A stretch of 64,000 nucleotides of DNA from CAZRQL01 sp964602415 (GCA_964602415.1 CAZRQL010000010.1:33247-97246); one strand, 5' to 3'; positions 52,968 to 62,407 are shown, numbered from the stretch's first letter. The notes: generated by a model not told the origin, from the letters alone. Numbers and translations are program-made.

Positions 52968-55007
52968 TTATTGCAAGGGCAAAGATAAAGTGAATCTGCT
53001 GCCTTTCCCTTGTGTACTTTCAAAAACGATTTCTGCACCGGCCAGAGAGGCAAACTCCTGACACAGCAGCAGTCCCAATCCTGTGCCAATCTCAGATTTT
53101 GTGCCAATCGAACTCACTGACTGTCGCTGTTGAAGTTTTATTTTGATGTTTTCGTCCATGCCTACGCCCGTGTCTGCAACAGTGAAAAGTAGCCTACCGA
53201 CTTCTCGTTTGTAGGACAATGTAATTACTCCGTTTGAAGTAAACTTATTTGCGTTGCTGATGAGGTTTCTCATCACTAAGCGAATCATAGACGCGTCAGT
53301 GATGACAGGCAAATGATCCGGCAGTTGGTTGATGATTCTGTTTCCTTTTTTTTCGGTAGCATAGTTGAAAAGCCGAATATTTTCTTGGGCTATTTCGCTT
53401 AAGTCGCAAAGAGTTTTTTCACACTGATAGCCTTGCATCTGAGACCTTGCCCAGTTGAGTAGGTTTTCCAGAAGGTTTAGCGATTCTCCTACGCTAAGAG
53501 AAAGGTCTTTGGTGAGCGCGACGATTTCTTTTTGGTCAAGTTCCGCAACCGACATCAATGCAAGCATGCCATTGATGGAGTTTAGAGGGCTTCTCAGGTC
53601 GTGACTAATTACCGAAAATAACGTATCCTTCAAAGAGTTGAGCTTGCGGAGTTCTTGATTTTGGAGTTGTACTTCTTCGTGAGAGCGTTCGATTTCGAGT
53701 TTACTTTGTGCCAATAGTCTATTGGTTTTGCGCTTTTCTATGTACTGCTTTATTACAAAGGCCAAAACCAATAGCAGCATAAAAACTCCGACTCCAATGA
53801 TGTACAGTATTTGTTTTTGTTTGAGAATGATTTCTTGTTGTGATTGTTTTTGCTCTTTGAGCAGTTGATTTTCTTTTTCTTTGACCTCGGCTTCAAACTT
53901 GACACGGATTTCTGTCAGTGCTTCAGAGATATTGATATTGTAGAGTTTGTCTCTGAGCGAATTGAGTTTTCGGGCATAAACTGCGCTTTTTTCAAATTGT
54001 TTTTGCTCAAAGTAGATATCCTCAAGATTTTGGTAAGCAATTAGAGCAAGATTGTCTTCGTCAACACTTTCTGCGATTCGGCGGCCTCTTTCCAAATACA
54101 GAATTGCATTGTAGAAGTTGCCCATGATTCGGTACGTGCTTCCCAAATTGATGAGCGTAGATGCCAATACTTTCAAATTGGAACTTTGTTCGTTGAGTCT
54201 CATGGCTTGCTCAAAGTAATCCAGTGCTTCTATAAGCCTCATTTTACTTCGATAAGTTGCGCCTATTGCGGTCAATGAGGCAGCTATTTTATCGGGCAGG
54301 TTAAGTATGTTGTAAATACGAAGGGCTTGTTGGTGGTAATACAGAGCCGAATCAAATTTATTAATCTCCGCAAAAGCATCGCCAATAATATCACAGATTT
54401 GTGCCTCAAGTTCTTTGTAGCCGTTTACTTCGGCCAAGTGAAGCCCTTTTTTATAAATGCTGATGGCACCTGATTGGAGTCGCTGGATTTCATACATTCT
54501 CCCGATGGCGGAATAGGCAGAAATTATGGCTCCAATGTTTTGATTTTCTTGTGCGTATCTGAAACTACTCTCGTAAAAAAAGAATGCTGAATCGTAGCGG
54601 TTGCGCCATTCGTAGTATTTGCCCATCTCCAAAAACACTTTTGGCCGCAACTTTAGGTCAGAGGTAGCCAACACATAGTCTCTGGCACCTTGGTAAAAAA
54701 GCACAGCCCTTGAGTAGTTTTTATTGACAAGGTTTGCGTAACCCATTGATAAAAAAGCCTCTGCAATGTGCAGTTCCAATTGTTTGGAGATTTCGTAAGC
54801 GGCCTCACTAAATTCTAAAATCAGTTTAGGGTCTGAATCTTTGTTTTGCTCTATCCAGTCAAGGTATATCCTGAGTCTGACAGAGTCGTTTTTTGCTTCT
54901 CTAACTTGTTCTTTTAGAATTTCTTGCTGATTTTTGATTTGTACAGAGGCATTTTGCCCCCAAGCTATCTGACAAACAAGCAAGGAGAATAAAAGGCTTT
55001 TTTTCAT
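52968..55007 (-). CDS. TPR-domain sensor histidine kinase
   Basis: This 679-residue protein has a signal peptide (ending AWGQ), a periplasmic TPR array (about residues 30-370; DSALYYHQQALRIYN, EALDYFEQAMRLNEQ), one membrane helix (about 397-415), a coiled coil and a HisKA/HATPase kinase. The phosphorylated His is in SVISHDLRSPLNSING, the N-box is LVMRNLISNANKF, and the G-boxes are VADTGVGMD and GTGLGLLLC. No response regulator is adjacent. It probably senses envelope or protein signals through the TPR region. Confidence 0.94.
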   Translation of the reverse strand: MKKSLLFSLLVCQIAWGQNASVQIKNQQEILKEQVREAKNDSVRLRIYLDWIEQNKDSDPKLILEFSEAAYEISKQLELHIAEAFLSMGYANLVNKNYSRAVLFYQGARDYVLATSDLKLRPKVFLEMGKYYEWRNRYDSAFFFYESSFRYAQENQNIGAIISAYSAIGRMYEIQRLQSGAISIYKKGLHLAEVNGYKELEAQICDIIGDAFAEINKFDSALYYHQQALRIYNILNLPDKIAASLTAIGATYRSKMRLIEALDYFEQAMRLNEQSSNLKVLASTLINLGSTYRIMGNFYNAILYLERGRRIAESVDEDNLALIAYQNLEDIYFEQKQFEKSAVYARKLNSLRDKLYNINISEALTEIRVKFEAEVKEKENQLLKEQKQSQQEIILKQKQILYIIGVGVFMLLLVLAFVIKQYIEKRKTNRLLAQSKLEIERSHEEVQLQNQELRKLNSLKDTLFSVISHDLRSPLNSINGMLALMSVAELDQKEIVALTKDLSLSVGESLNLLENLLNWARSQMQGYQCEKTLCDLSEIAQENIRLFNYATEKKGNRIINQLPDHLPVITDASMIRLVMRNLISNANKFTSNGVITLSYKREVGRLLFTVADTGVGMDENIKIKLQQRQSVSSIGTKSEIGTGLGLLLCQEFASLAGAEIVFESTQGKGSRFTLSLPLQ
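52980..52987 (-). promoter_or_regulatory. -7 promoter element of the 157-residue lipoprotein gene
   Basis: TATCTTTG on the minus strand matches TAnnTTTG. It lies in the last codons of the kinase gene. The predicted leader is about 33 bases. Confidence 0.4.
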
Positions 55008-55023
55008 CGCTATTTAGTTCGTA

Positions 55024-55031
55024 CAAATATA
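55024..55031 (-). promoter_or_regulatory. -7 promoter element of the TPR kinase gene
   Basis: TATATTTG on the minus strand matches TAnnTTTG. The predicted leader is about 13 bases. Confidence 0.45.
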
Positions 55032-55076
55032 CCAAAAAAGCAATCCTACTCATCTTAAAAAAAGACTCCTTTGGGA

Positions 55077-55904
55077 TTATTCGTTTGTGTGTGTGCGGCT
55101 TATTCTCTCCATCATGGCTTCTGTGATTCCCGTAGTAGAAAAACCACCGTCATGGAAAAGATTTTGCATAGTAACTTTTCTGGTTAAATCTGAAAACAAG
55201 CTAATTACGTAGTCGGCACACTCTTCTGCCGTAGCATTGCCCAGCGGAGAGAGCAGTTGGGCGTACTCTAAAAACGCATCAAATCCTGCAATTCCTTTGC
55301 CTGCGGTTGTTGGGGTGGGGGATTGGGATACTGTGTTGATTCTGACTTTTTTAAGCCTTCCCAGTCTTTCTCCGTAGCTTCGGGCAATGGATTCAAGCAG
55401 GGCTTTGGCCTGTGCCATATCGGAGTAGTGAGGGAAAGTGCGCTGTGCAGCTATGTAGCTCAGTGCCACTACCGAAGCCCACTCATTGAAGGCATCAAGT
55501 TTTTCGGCTGTTTGCAGCATTTTGTGCAATGAGATGCCCGAAATATCAAGCGATTGTTGCATCCATTCGTAGTTCAAATCACCGTATTCTCTTTTTTTGC
55601 GCACGTTGGGAGACATTCCGATAGAGTGAAGTACAAAGTCAATTTTTCCACCCAAGTGCTCCATCCCCTCAGCAAATAGTTTATTCAGGTCATCCATATT
55701 AGTAGCGTCGGCAGCAATGACGACCGATTGGGTGGCCTCCGCTAAGGCTTTGATTTGTCCCATCCTCATAGCGATAGGGGCGTTGGTCAGCACAAAACTT
55801 GCGCCTTCTTCGTGGGCGCGAAGGGCTATTTTCCAAGCAATTGAGTTTTCATCCAAAGCCCCTGATATGATACCGCGCTTTCCTTTCAATAAATTATGAG
55901 CCAT
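55077..55904 (-). CDS. fabI: Enoyl-ACP reductase FabI
   Basis: This 275-residue NADH-dependent reductase completes each round of fatty-acid elongation. I start it at the ATG at 55904 (MAHNLLKGKRGIISGA), since the upstream start adds 16 residues of no family match. The catalytic Tyr-x6-Lys is in HYSDMAQAKALLE, preceded by SYIAAQRTFP. The cofactor site begins ISGALDENSIAW. The sequence is of the Bacteroidota FabI type. Triclosan response cannot be told. Confidence 0.94.
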   Translation of the reverse strand: MAHNLLKGKRGIISGALDENSIAWKIALRAHEEGASFVLTNAPIAMRMGQIKALAEATQSVVIAADATNMDDLNKLFAEGMEHLGGKIDFVLHSIGMSPNVRKKREYGDLNYEWMQQSLDISGISLHKMLQTAEKLDAFNEWASVVALSYIAAQRTFPHYSDMAQAKALLESIARSYGERLGRLKKVRINTVSQSPTPTTAGKGIAGFDAFLEYAQLLSPLGNATAEECADYVISLFSDLTRKVTMQNLFHDGGFSTTGITEAMMERISRTHTNE

Positions 55905-55971
55905 GTTTTTTATTTGATTGTATTGGAAGAGAAATAAAACTGCATTTTCCAAAATGCAAGATTAACTCTTG

Positions 55972-55979
55972 TAATTTTG
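55972..55979 (+). promoter_or_regulatory. -7 promoter element of apbE
   Basis: TAATTTTG followed by C matches TAnnTTTG. The predicted leader is about 14 bases. Confidence 0.5.
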
Positions 55980-55996
55980 CAAACAAAAAAAATCCT

Positions 55997-57022
55997 ATGC
56001 AAATCAAATATTTTAGAGTTGTTGGAGTGTTGTTGGTGGCTTTACTGGCTGTTGCGGCTTTGAGGTACGTGAACCAAACTACTAAGCAAGAGTTTTATTA
56101 TCAGGGCTATACCATGGGAAAAATTCAGTACAACATCAAGTATTTGGCAAAAAAACAAATGCCCGAATTGGCAGTTTATACGGATTCTTTGTTGGTGGCT
56201 TTCAATAAGTCTCTTTCTACTTATATCACTGATTCTGAAATATCAAGATTCAATAAAGCCGAAAAACAATTCAAGTTTGAAAGCAGATTTTTTTTTCCGG
56301 TTTTACAAAAAAGCCTTGAAGTTTTTCAGGCAAGCGAAGGATTTTTTGATCCCACGGTCATGCCTTTGATAAACTTCTGGGGATTTGGGTATGCTAAGCC
56401 TCAAAATATGGATACCACACAAATCCCCAATTTGCTCGAACGGGTAGGCTTTGCAAACCATATCCGATTTGACTCGCAGCAAGTAAGCAAATCTCGCCCG
56501 GATATAGAGCTTGATTTCAGTGCGATAGCCAAAGGTTATGCCGTTGATGTGGTAGCCGAACTTTTGAGAAGCCAAGGCATACAAGACTACATGGTTGAAA
56601 TCGGTGGCGAGGCTGTTTGCTCGGGTAAAAACGGCAAAGGACAGGTTTGGCGTATGGGTATTACCAATCCCAACTACAAACAAGAAGGACAAATCCGAAG
56701 GCTGGCAGCCATTGAGTTACAAGACAGAGCCATGGCCACTTCCGGCAACTACGAGAAATTTTACATCAGCAATGGTAAAAAGTATTCGCACACCATAAAT
56801 CCTAAAACGGGTTTCCCTGTTGAGCACAACCTGCTTAGTGCTACCGTATTAGCCCAAGATTGCATGACGGCGGATGCTTGGGCGACCGGTTTTATGGCTA
56901 TGGGAATCGAAAAGGCGAAAGCTATTGTAAGCAGGCAAAAACACATGGACGCATTTTTTGTGTATGACTCGCTGGGTCACACGCGGACTTATGCTACTGA
57001 CGGTTTTAACGTGTTGGACTAA
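55997..57022 (+). CDS. apbE: FAD:protein FMN transferase (ApbE family)
   Basis: This 341-residue protein has an N-terminal membrane anchor (about residues 7-24), then the ApbE flavin transferase fold. It would attach FMN to Thr or Ser of proteins such as NqrB/NqrC or RnfG, with Mg. Motifs are YTMGKIQYNIKY, FDPTVMPLINFWGFG, DFSAIAKGYAVD, EIGGEAVCSG, SGNYEKFYISNG and SHTINPKTGFPV, and ending ADAWATGFM with the metal Asp. nqr or rnf genes are not adjacent. It is convergent with the MaoC gene, with stop codons overlapping. Confidence 0.93.
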   Translation: MQIKYFRVVGVLLVALLAVAALRYVNQTTKQEFYYQGYTMGKIQYNIKYLAKKQMPELAVYTDSLLVAFNKSLSTYITDSEISRFNKAEKQFKFESRFFFPVLQKSLEVFQASEGFFDPTVMPLINFWGFGYAKPQNMDTTQIPNLLERVGFANHIRFDSQQVSKSRPDIELDFSAIAKGYAVDVVAELLRSQGIQDYMVEIGGEAVCSGKNGKGQVWRMGITNPNYKQEGQIRRLAAIELQDRAMATSGNYEKFYISNGKKYSHTINPKTGFPVEHNLLSATVLAQDCMTADAWATGFMAMGIEKAKAIVSRQKHMDAFFVYDSLGHTRTYATDGFNVLD

Positions 57023-57429
57023 AAAAACCGCTCGTTCTGCAAAACCGACTCCCCTCTAAAAGTAATTTTTTTCGTTTGTACATTGAAAATCAGGGTTGTG
57101 AAAGTGCCTAATTTTCTTCTCGGCTCTATTGAAACCAACTCGGCAACTGCTTCATAGTCATCGCCTATGTACACGGGTCTGAGGAACTCAAGTTTTTGGC
57201 TCACGTATATCGTCCCTTCGCCGGGAAAGTGTGAGCCAAATATTTTTGAAAACACCCCCAACACCAACACACCGTGAACAATAGGCCGTTTGAAAACGGA
57301 ATTTGCGGCATATTGGGCATCCAGATGAATGGGATTTTTATCTCCGCTCAACTCAGCAAAAGCCCTTACTTGCTCTTCGCTAAAAGAAAAAACATGGCGA
57401 TGTACCTGTCCAATTTCTATTTCTTGCAT
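57019..57429 (-). CDS. MaoC-like (R)-specific enoyl-CoA hydratase
   Basis: This 136-residue hot-dog fold protein has the hydratase motif SGDKNPIHLDAQYAANSVF with the catalytic Asp and His, and IVHGVLVLGVFSKIFGSHFP. Such proteins hydrate short trans-2-enoyl-CoA or ACP. The gene lies just before the terminator of the next upstream gene, which abuts its start codon at 57429. Function in fatty-acid or acyl-CoA metabolism is inferred. Confidence 0.86.
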   Translation of the reverse strand: MQEIEIGQVHRHVFSFSEEQVRAFAELSGDKNPIHLDAQYAANSVFKRPIVHGVLVLGVFSKIFGSHFPGEGTIYVSQKLEFLRPVYIGDDYEAVAELVSIEPRRKLGTFTTLIFNVQTKKITFRGESVLQNERFF

Positions 57430-57459
57430 AAAAAAAAAGTCGGAGTAAAGCCTCCGACT
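57430..57459 (-). terminator. Terminator of the NTF2-like gene, abutting the next start codon
   Basis: On the minus strand, AGTCGGAG and CTCCGACT form an 8-bp stem (loop 6) followed by nine T that run directly into the ATG of the MaoC gene. Confidence 0.85.
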
Positions 57460-57475
57460 GTTGCTTGTTAGAAAA

Positions 57476-58267
57476 TTATTTCTTAATAATTACAGTGCTG
57501 CAGTTTGCCTCGTAAACGGCTTTTTCCAATATCAATTTGATCACCTCTTCGTCTCCGATGGCTTTGCCCAACTCTTTGTCCACTTGATTGTTGGCTTTCA
57601 GGGATTTTACCACTCCATTTTCCCAGCTAAAATTTTTACCTCCTACTGTTATGGCTTTGCCGGTAGGGGTGTTTTTGAATGTGAAGTTATCCAGACTTGT
57701 GTTGTATTCGCTGCCCGACGGAACGATGGTTTTGGTTGCGTATCCTGAAGCTCCTTTGTAGAGTTCACATCGGCAAGTTCCTCTATTTTGCAACATTTCA
57801 ACCGCTACTTGGTAAACCTGCTGAATTTTCCAGCCATTGCCACCTTTTTTGAAGGTAAAGATAGCAGATTCTGCCCCTTTTGAAGTTACCGTTCCACCTA
57901 CCGAGAGTTCGTAATCGTACACGAAACTCACTACACCGGCCTCATCTTGAACAGCAACTTTGGAAATATTAAAACCGGCGATTTTTAGGGTTTGACCCTC
58001 GTCACTAATCGCATCGGTATAGAGTTTGGCCACTCCTTCAAAGTTCAAATCAGCAACTTTTACTTTTCCGTTGATGCCTATTTCAGTGTTGTTGAATTTC
58101 ACTTCAGGCGCGAAATGCGCTAATATTTTAGAAGCATCTTTGGTTTTTTGTACCTCAGAGAGTCCTTTTACGATTTCGGTGATGATTTGACGAAGTGTAG
58201 CTTCTTCATTTTGGGCGTAGGAAGCGGAACAGAAGAACAATAATAGAGATAAAATTCTTATTTTCAT
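57476..58267 (-). CDS. Exported NTF2/SnoaL-like protein, hypothetical
   Basis: This 263-residue protein has a signal peptide (ending SASYAQ). Residues about 20-145 resemble an NTF2/SnoaL-like fold (AHFAPEVKFNNTEIGING, GGNGWKIQQVYQV). The C-terminal part contains a few Cys (GTCRCELY, ANCSTVII) and may be a separate beta domain. I do not know a function. Confidence 0.72.
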   Translation of the reverse strand: MKIRILSLLLFFCSASYAQNEEATLRQIITEIVKGLSEVQKTKDASKILAHFAPEVKFNNTEIGINGKVKVADLNFEGVAKLYTDAISDEGQTLKIAGFNISKVAVQDEAGVVSFVYDYELSVGGTVTSKGAESAIFTFKKGGNGWKIQQVYQVAVEMLQNRGTCRCELYKGASGYATKTIVPSGSEYNTSLDNFTFKNTPTGKAITVGGKNFSWENGVVKSLKANNQVDKELGKAIGDEEVIKLILEKAVYEANCSTVIIKK

Positions 58268-58289
58268 AAGTTTAATGTTTATTTTAATT

Positions 58290-58297
58290 CAAATATA
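58290..58297 (-). promoter_or_regulatory. -7 promoter element of the NTF2-like gene
   Basis: TATATTTG on the minus strand matches TAnnTTTG. The predicted leader is about 19 bases. Confidence 0.42.
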
Positions 58298-58412
58298 AAT
58301 GATTTTCGTCTCATAAAAAGTTTTAAAAGTTCTTTGTTTTTATTTTAGAATATTCAATCGGGTTGAATTTGAGAGAAAGCATTTGAGGCCATCAAAGCCA
58401 TGTGCAACTTAT

Positions 58413-59600
58413 TCAATATAAGAAACCAAACAGGTACAAAGGTATTTTGTTACCCATCCCGATTTCTATGCCATCGGCAGCGATGTATGCCTTGGGATGT
58501 TCTTTAATTTGCCGGTTGGATTTGGCTTGCCCGCCGATTTCAAATAAAAATTCACCATTGACCAAAAAGTCTCCTTTCATTGGGTAGCTCAATTGATGCC
58601 CTACTGCAAGTTGGTTGAAGAAGAAGGTCTCTCTAAGCGACCCTTTGTCGGCTTCTTTCATACCAATAGCAAAGAGCAAATTGGGGTTTTGCATGGTGAT
58701 TTTTTCGGGCTTGGTCATGGTTTTGTAGCCTTTTGCATCGGCTCGGAGCTGGTTGATGAGCCTTGCGTCTTCCAAGGCTTGCAGGTATATCAATACCGTC
58801 TGGCGGGTAGATTCTATTTGTTCGCTGAGTTTGGAGATATTGGGTTCAAAAGGCGTAGAGACAGAGAGCAGATAGAGCAGTTTTTTGAGTTTGTTGATGC
58901 TTTTGCTGTCGATGGTAGTGGCCAAGGGCAAATCTACATCCAGTACCTGATTGATGGTGGCGGCCAGTTTTTGTGGATAGGTTTCTGTATTTTGGAGGTA
59001 AAAAGGGTAGTATCCGTGGTGTAGGTATTGGGCAAAATAAACCATCGGTTTGAAGCGGGCGCACAAGTCCATGGCGATTTCTGTGTGGTGAAACATAATA
59101 TCCTCCAGCGAATAAGCAGGCAGCTCAAGTTTGGTTTCTATATTGACAAACTCCCTAAAAGAAAGCCCTTCGAGTTTGTAAATCAAGGCCCTTCTGCTCA
59201 GGTCTGTATTGCCCAGATGAATATGCAAAACAGAAGAGCCGGTGAAAATAACCTTCAAATCGCTCAAATCATCATAGATATTTTTGATTTCTTGCGACCA
59301 AGTAGGGTAATAATGGACTTCGTCTAAGATTAGCAGTTTACCGCCTTGTTGTTCGAATTCAACGGCCAAATCATAAAGCCGATTGCCCGAAAAATAGATA
59401 TTGTCCAAACTCAAGTACAAACATTCTTTGCTCGTGCCGTAAGTTTGTTTGGCATACTGGAGCACAAAAGTTGTTTTCCCGACTCCCCTTGCCCCTGTGA
59501 TGCCGATGAGCCTTTCGTTCCATTGCACAGGCAACATACGGCTGAACCGGGGTTTGAGGTTTTTTAAACGACCCAGATGTTGGAGCAGTAGCTTTTCCAT
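58413..59600 (-). CDS. AAA ATPase with DUF4143-like C-terminal domain
   Basis: This 395-residue cytoplasmic protein has Walker A GARGVGKTTFV (about residues 35-45), Walker B KLLILDEVHYYP, and sensor FTGSSVLHI. A winged-helix part and a DUF4143-like domain follow (ending FEIGGQAKSNRQIKE), the standard layout of AAA_14-DUF4143 proteins found scattered in bacterial genomes. The biological role is not known; restriction-like or regulatory functions have been suggested. It is a single gene. Confidence 0.88.
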   Translation of the reverse strand: MEKLLLQHLGRLKNLKPRFSRMLPVQWNERLIGITGARGVGKTTFVLQYAKQTYGTSKECLYLSLDNIYFSGNRLYDLAVEFEQQGGKLLILDEVHYYPTWSQEIKNIYDDLSDLKVIFTGSSVLHIHLGNTDLSRRALIYKLEGLSFREFVNIETKLELPAYSLEDIMFHHTEIAMDLCARFKPMVYFAQYLHHGYYPFYLQNTETYPQKLAATINQVLDVDLPLATTIDSKSINKLKKLLYLLSVSTPFEPNISKLSEQIESTRQTVLIYLQALEDARLINQLRADAKGYKTMTKPEKITMQNPNLLFAIGMKEADKGSLRETFFFNQLAVGHQLSYPMKGDFLVNGEFLFEIGGQAKSNRQIKEHPKAYIAADGIEIGMGNKIPLYLFGFLY

Positions 59601-59608
59601 TGTCAGAG

Positions 59609-59616
59609 CAAAAGTA
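59609..59616 (-). promoter_or_regulatory. -7 promoter element of the AAA ATPase gene
   Basis: TACTTTTG followed by C on the minus strand matches TAnnTTTG. Only 8 bases separate it from the ATG, so the leader would be at most a few bases. Confidence 0.52.
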
Positions 59617-59699
59617 AAAAGAACCCTTCAAAACGATTAGATTTTTTATTTAAAGCTGTTTTTAAACATTCAGCAAAGCGGGTCAATAGGATTTTTCGC

Positions 59700-59707
59700 T
59701 AAATTTG
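59700..59707 (+). promoter_or_regulatory. -7 promoter element of ricT
   Basis: TAAATTTG matches TAnnTTTG. The predicted leader is about 57 bases. Confidence 0.4.
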
Positions 59708-59767
59708 TGGTTATTTTTTCGAGCACTGATTTTTTTTCAACAACATAAGTAATTTAAAAACAACAAA

Positions 59768-61099
59768 ATGGGATGTAATAGTTGCTCTTCGGGGATGTGT
59801 GGGGTAAAATCCACTCCCAAAGGCTGTCAAAATAATGGCACTTGTGGCACGGGAGGCTGCAATATGATGAATAGCTTTGACTGGCTCAGTGATATGAAGT
59901 TGCCGGATAGTTTGCGTTTTGATATGGTTGAGTTACGCTTTAAGGGCGGACGCAAAGAGTTTTTTCGCAACATCAATATGTTGGAGCTTTACACCGGTGA
60001 TTTGGTGGTGGTAGAAATGCAAACCGGCTACCATATCGGGGCTGTGAGTTTGCAAGGTGAGCTGGTGAGGCTTCAGATGCAACGCAAAAAAGTACCTCTT
60101 GACGGAGAGCACAAATGTATTTTGCGCAAACCCACAGAAAAAGACCTCGCAATCCGTGAGCAGGCTACCAACCGCGAAATGACCACTCTGTACCGCACCA
60201 GAGAGATTATCAAGTCATTGGATTTGAACATGAAACTCAGCGATGTAGAGTTTCAGGCCGATGATACCAAGGCTACATTTTTTTATTCAGCCGAGGGCAG
60301 GGTAGATTTTCGCGAACTCATCAAACTGTTAGCCGCCGAGTTCAGGATTCGGGTAGAGATGCGACAAATCAGTTTGCGCCAAGAGGCTGGAAGGGTAGGA
60401 GGCATAGGGGCCTGCGGACGGGAGCTTTGCTGCTCGACTTGGCTCACGGATTTCAAAAACGTAACCACCGCCGCCGCTCGATACCAAAACCTTTCCCTCA
60501 ACCCCGCTAAACTCTCAGGCCAGTGCGGCAGGCTCAAATGCTGCCTCAACTACGAGTTGGAGACTTATCTGGATGCGTTGGTGGATATTCCTAAAGTAGA
60601 ACAGCCCCTTATCACCGTAAAAGGAAAAGCCACGCTTCAGAAAGTAGATATTTTCAAAAAAATCTTGTGGTTTGCTTACAACCAAGAATCCACTTGGCAT
60701 CCTTTGACAACCCAAAGAGTTACAGCCATTTTGGAGGCCAATTCTTTGGGAATTCCTGTTATGGCACTCAATGAAGACACAGATATTGTGGCCAAACCCA
60801 ATTACAACGATGACAATGGTTTTCAAACCAAAATCAGGTCTAACTCTGAAGATAGGGGAAGGCATCGCGGCAAACCAACCGAACGCAACAGCCCTCAGTC
60901 TGACCGTAGGCCAAAACACCCCGACACAAAACAGCAGCATCCTAAGCCGACCTCAGGCCCTGCCAAAATCGAGGGTAAAGGCCACGGTACACAAGACCAG
61001 CAGCAAGACAGACCCACAAATTTATCGCCCAACAACCCCGATAAGTCCAAAAAACGCTTTCATAAGCCCAAAAAAAACAACGACAAAAAAACCGAGTAG
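59768..61099 (+). CDS. ricT: PSP1-domain protein RicT/YaaT-like
   Basis: This 443-residue protein belongs to the PSP1/RicT family. A Cys-rich N-terminus (CNSCSSGMCG and CGTGGCN; residues about 3-31) is followed by the PSP1 domain (about 45-290) with GIGACGRELCCSTWL and CGRLKCCLNYELE, whose Cys can hold an Fe-S cluster in the Bacillus Y-complex. The last ~80 residues are low complexity, rich in Lys, Pro and Gln. In several Bacteroidota this gene sits next to gldH; here the next gene is a methyltransferase. Confidence 0.93.
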   Translation: MGCNSCSSGMCGVKSTPKGCQNNGTCGTGGCNMMNSFDWLSDMKLPDSLRFDMVELRFKGGRKEFFRNINMLELYTGDLVVVEMQTGYHIGAVSLQGELVRLQMQRKKVPLDGEHKCILRKPTEKDLAIREQATNREMTTLYRTREIIKSLDLNMKLSDVEFQADDTKATFFYSAEGRVDFRELIKLLAAEFRIRVEMRQISLRQEAGRVGGIGACGRELCCSTWLTDFKNVTTAAARYQNLSLNPAKLSGQCGRLKCCLNYELETYLDALVDIPKVEQPLITVKGKATLQKVDIFKKILWFAYNQESTWHPLTTQRVTAILEANSLGIPVMALNEDTDIVAKPNYNDDNGFQTKIRSNSEDRGRHRGKPTERNSPQSDRRPKHPDTKQQHPKPTSGPAKIEGKGHGTQDQQQDRPTNLSPNNPDKSKKRFHKPKKNNDKKTE

Positions 61100-61152
61100 C
61101 AGCGGCTTCAAACTCTTTACACACTACTTGAATTCAATGCCAATTTGCTTTT

Positions 61153-61773
61153 ATGGATCTAAATAAGGAACACGCACATATCAAAAGCTATTACCTGGTT
61201 CAGTCAAAGATATATGACTTGACCCGGTGGGCTTTTTTGTTTGGCAGGAGTGCTGCCGTCAAACTGATACCTTTTTCTGCTGATAAGCCGCTCCAAATTT
61301 TGGAGGTGGGTTGCGGCACAGGAACCAACACACTCAAACTTCTAAAACGCTTTCCCAATGCCCATATTACGGCTCTCGACCTTTCGCCGGATATGTTGGC
61401 AATAGCCCGCAAAAAATTACGGGCTTACAGTCAAAGGGTTACTTTTATTGAGATGCCTTATGGGGCTCAGTTTAAAGCAGACAAAAAGTTTGACCTTATT
61501 TTCATGGCATATATTTTAACGATGCTGCGAGAAGGTCATCCCGAACTGTTGGACAAAGCCAAACTGGATCTAAGCCGGGATGGATTGATTTGTATTGCCG
61601 ATTTTGAAAATACAAAGTTCAAGTTTTACCATCGCTTTATGGAAAGCCAGCACATCCAAGTAGAAGGACAACTGCTGCCTCAACTTGACAAACGCTTCAA
61701 GCCACTCATCAAACATATCCGCAAGGCTTATTTAGGACTTTGGACTTATTTGGTATATGTAGGACGGAACTGA
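61153..61773 (+). CDS. Class I SAM-dependent methyltransferase, BtaB/PmtA-like
   Basis: This 206-residue methyltransferase has the SAM motif ILEVGCGTGTNTLKL (about residues 49-63), strand-2 ALDLSPDML and the strand-4 region FDLIFMAYILTML. The N-terminal SKIYDLTRWAFLFGR resembles betaine-lipid (BtaB) and phosphatidylethanolamine N-methyltransferases, so a lipid head-group substrate is possible. btaA, the usual partner, is not adjacent. It lies 53 bp after ricT and 16 bp before the next gene, likely one transcript. Confidence 0.82.
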   Translation: MDLNKEHAHIKSYYLVQSKIYDLTRWAFLFGRSAAVKLIPFSADKPLQILEVGCGTGTNTLKLLKRFPNAHITALDLSPDMLAIARKKLRAYSQRVTFIEMPYGAQFKADKKFDLIFMAYILTMLREGHPELLDKAKLDLSRDGLICIADFENTKFKFYHRFMESQHIQVEGQLLPQLDKRFKPLIKHIRKAYLGLWTYLVYVGRN

Positions 61774-61789
61774 ATCTCGTCTTTTGTCT

Positions 61790-62407
61790 ATGAAGACAAA
61801 ACTTGGCTACCAAGTAATGGCCTTTTTAGGTTTAGCCTTCCTGATAATGTTGTTCTCGGTGTTGGTGGACTATCTCTCCGCCGATGATTCTCCTCCTTTC
61901 GGCCCCTTCAAACACGGGTATTTGGGGGGAGATTATTTTTTAGCTATTGAAAGGGTAAGTTTTTCTGCCCGGTCCAGATTTTTGTTTTTTGCATTGATTG
62001 CTTGGGTATTATTTGGCAGTCTTTATTTTATGATTGTGGCTTTCAAAAAAATGACACCCTTGCTGAGCAAACTTTTTCTGCTGTCTTTTTTGGCGTCTAT
62101 ACTTTTGGCGGCCACAACTGCGCTTTTTTCACCCCGAAGAAAGTCAGGTTTTGACTTTGAAAACAAGAAAGTAAATTTTATTTATTCTCGTTATTTGTTT
62201 TTTCCTGTTACTCAGAGTATTGATTTCGATGATGTAGAATCTGTTTCTCAACAACTGACCAAATACGATAAACTTTGGATTTGTCAAATTAAGCTCAAAC
62301 CCAAAAAAGGTACACAACTGCTGCTGGGTTATTGTATGGTTGAGGATTCTACTTCCAGACAAGGTGCTGATTTGGTACAATTGCTCAATGAGCGCATATT
62401 TCGTTGA
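61790..62407 (+). CDS. Membrane protein, hypothetical
   Basis: This 205-residue protein starts at the ATG at 61790 (MKTKLGYQVMAFLG); an in-frame TTG two codons upstream is weaker. It has three or so hydrophobic helices (AFLGLAFLIMLFSVLVDYL, FLFFALIAWVLFGSLYFMI, LSFLASILLAATTALFS) and a soluble C-terminal half. I do not recognise a family. It is likely co-transcribed with the methyltransferase upstream. Confidence 0.72.
   Translation: MKTKLGYQVMAFLGLAFLIMLFSVLVDYLSADDSPPFGPFKHGYLGGDYFLAIERVSFSARSRFLFFALIAWVLFGSLYFMIVAFKKMTPLLSKLFLLSFLASILLAATTALFSPRRKSGFDFENKKVNFIYSRYLFFPVTQSIDFDDVESVSQQLTKYDKLWICQIKLKPKKGTQLLLGYCMVEDSTSRQGADLVQLLNERIFR

Noticed and set aside
58413..59600. AAA ATPase as part of a defence system
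   Set aside because: No nuclease, restriction or toxin gene lies beside it. The neighbours are an NTF2-like protein and ricT.
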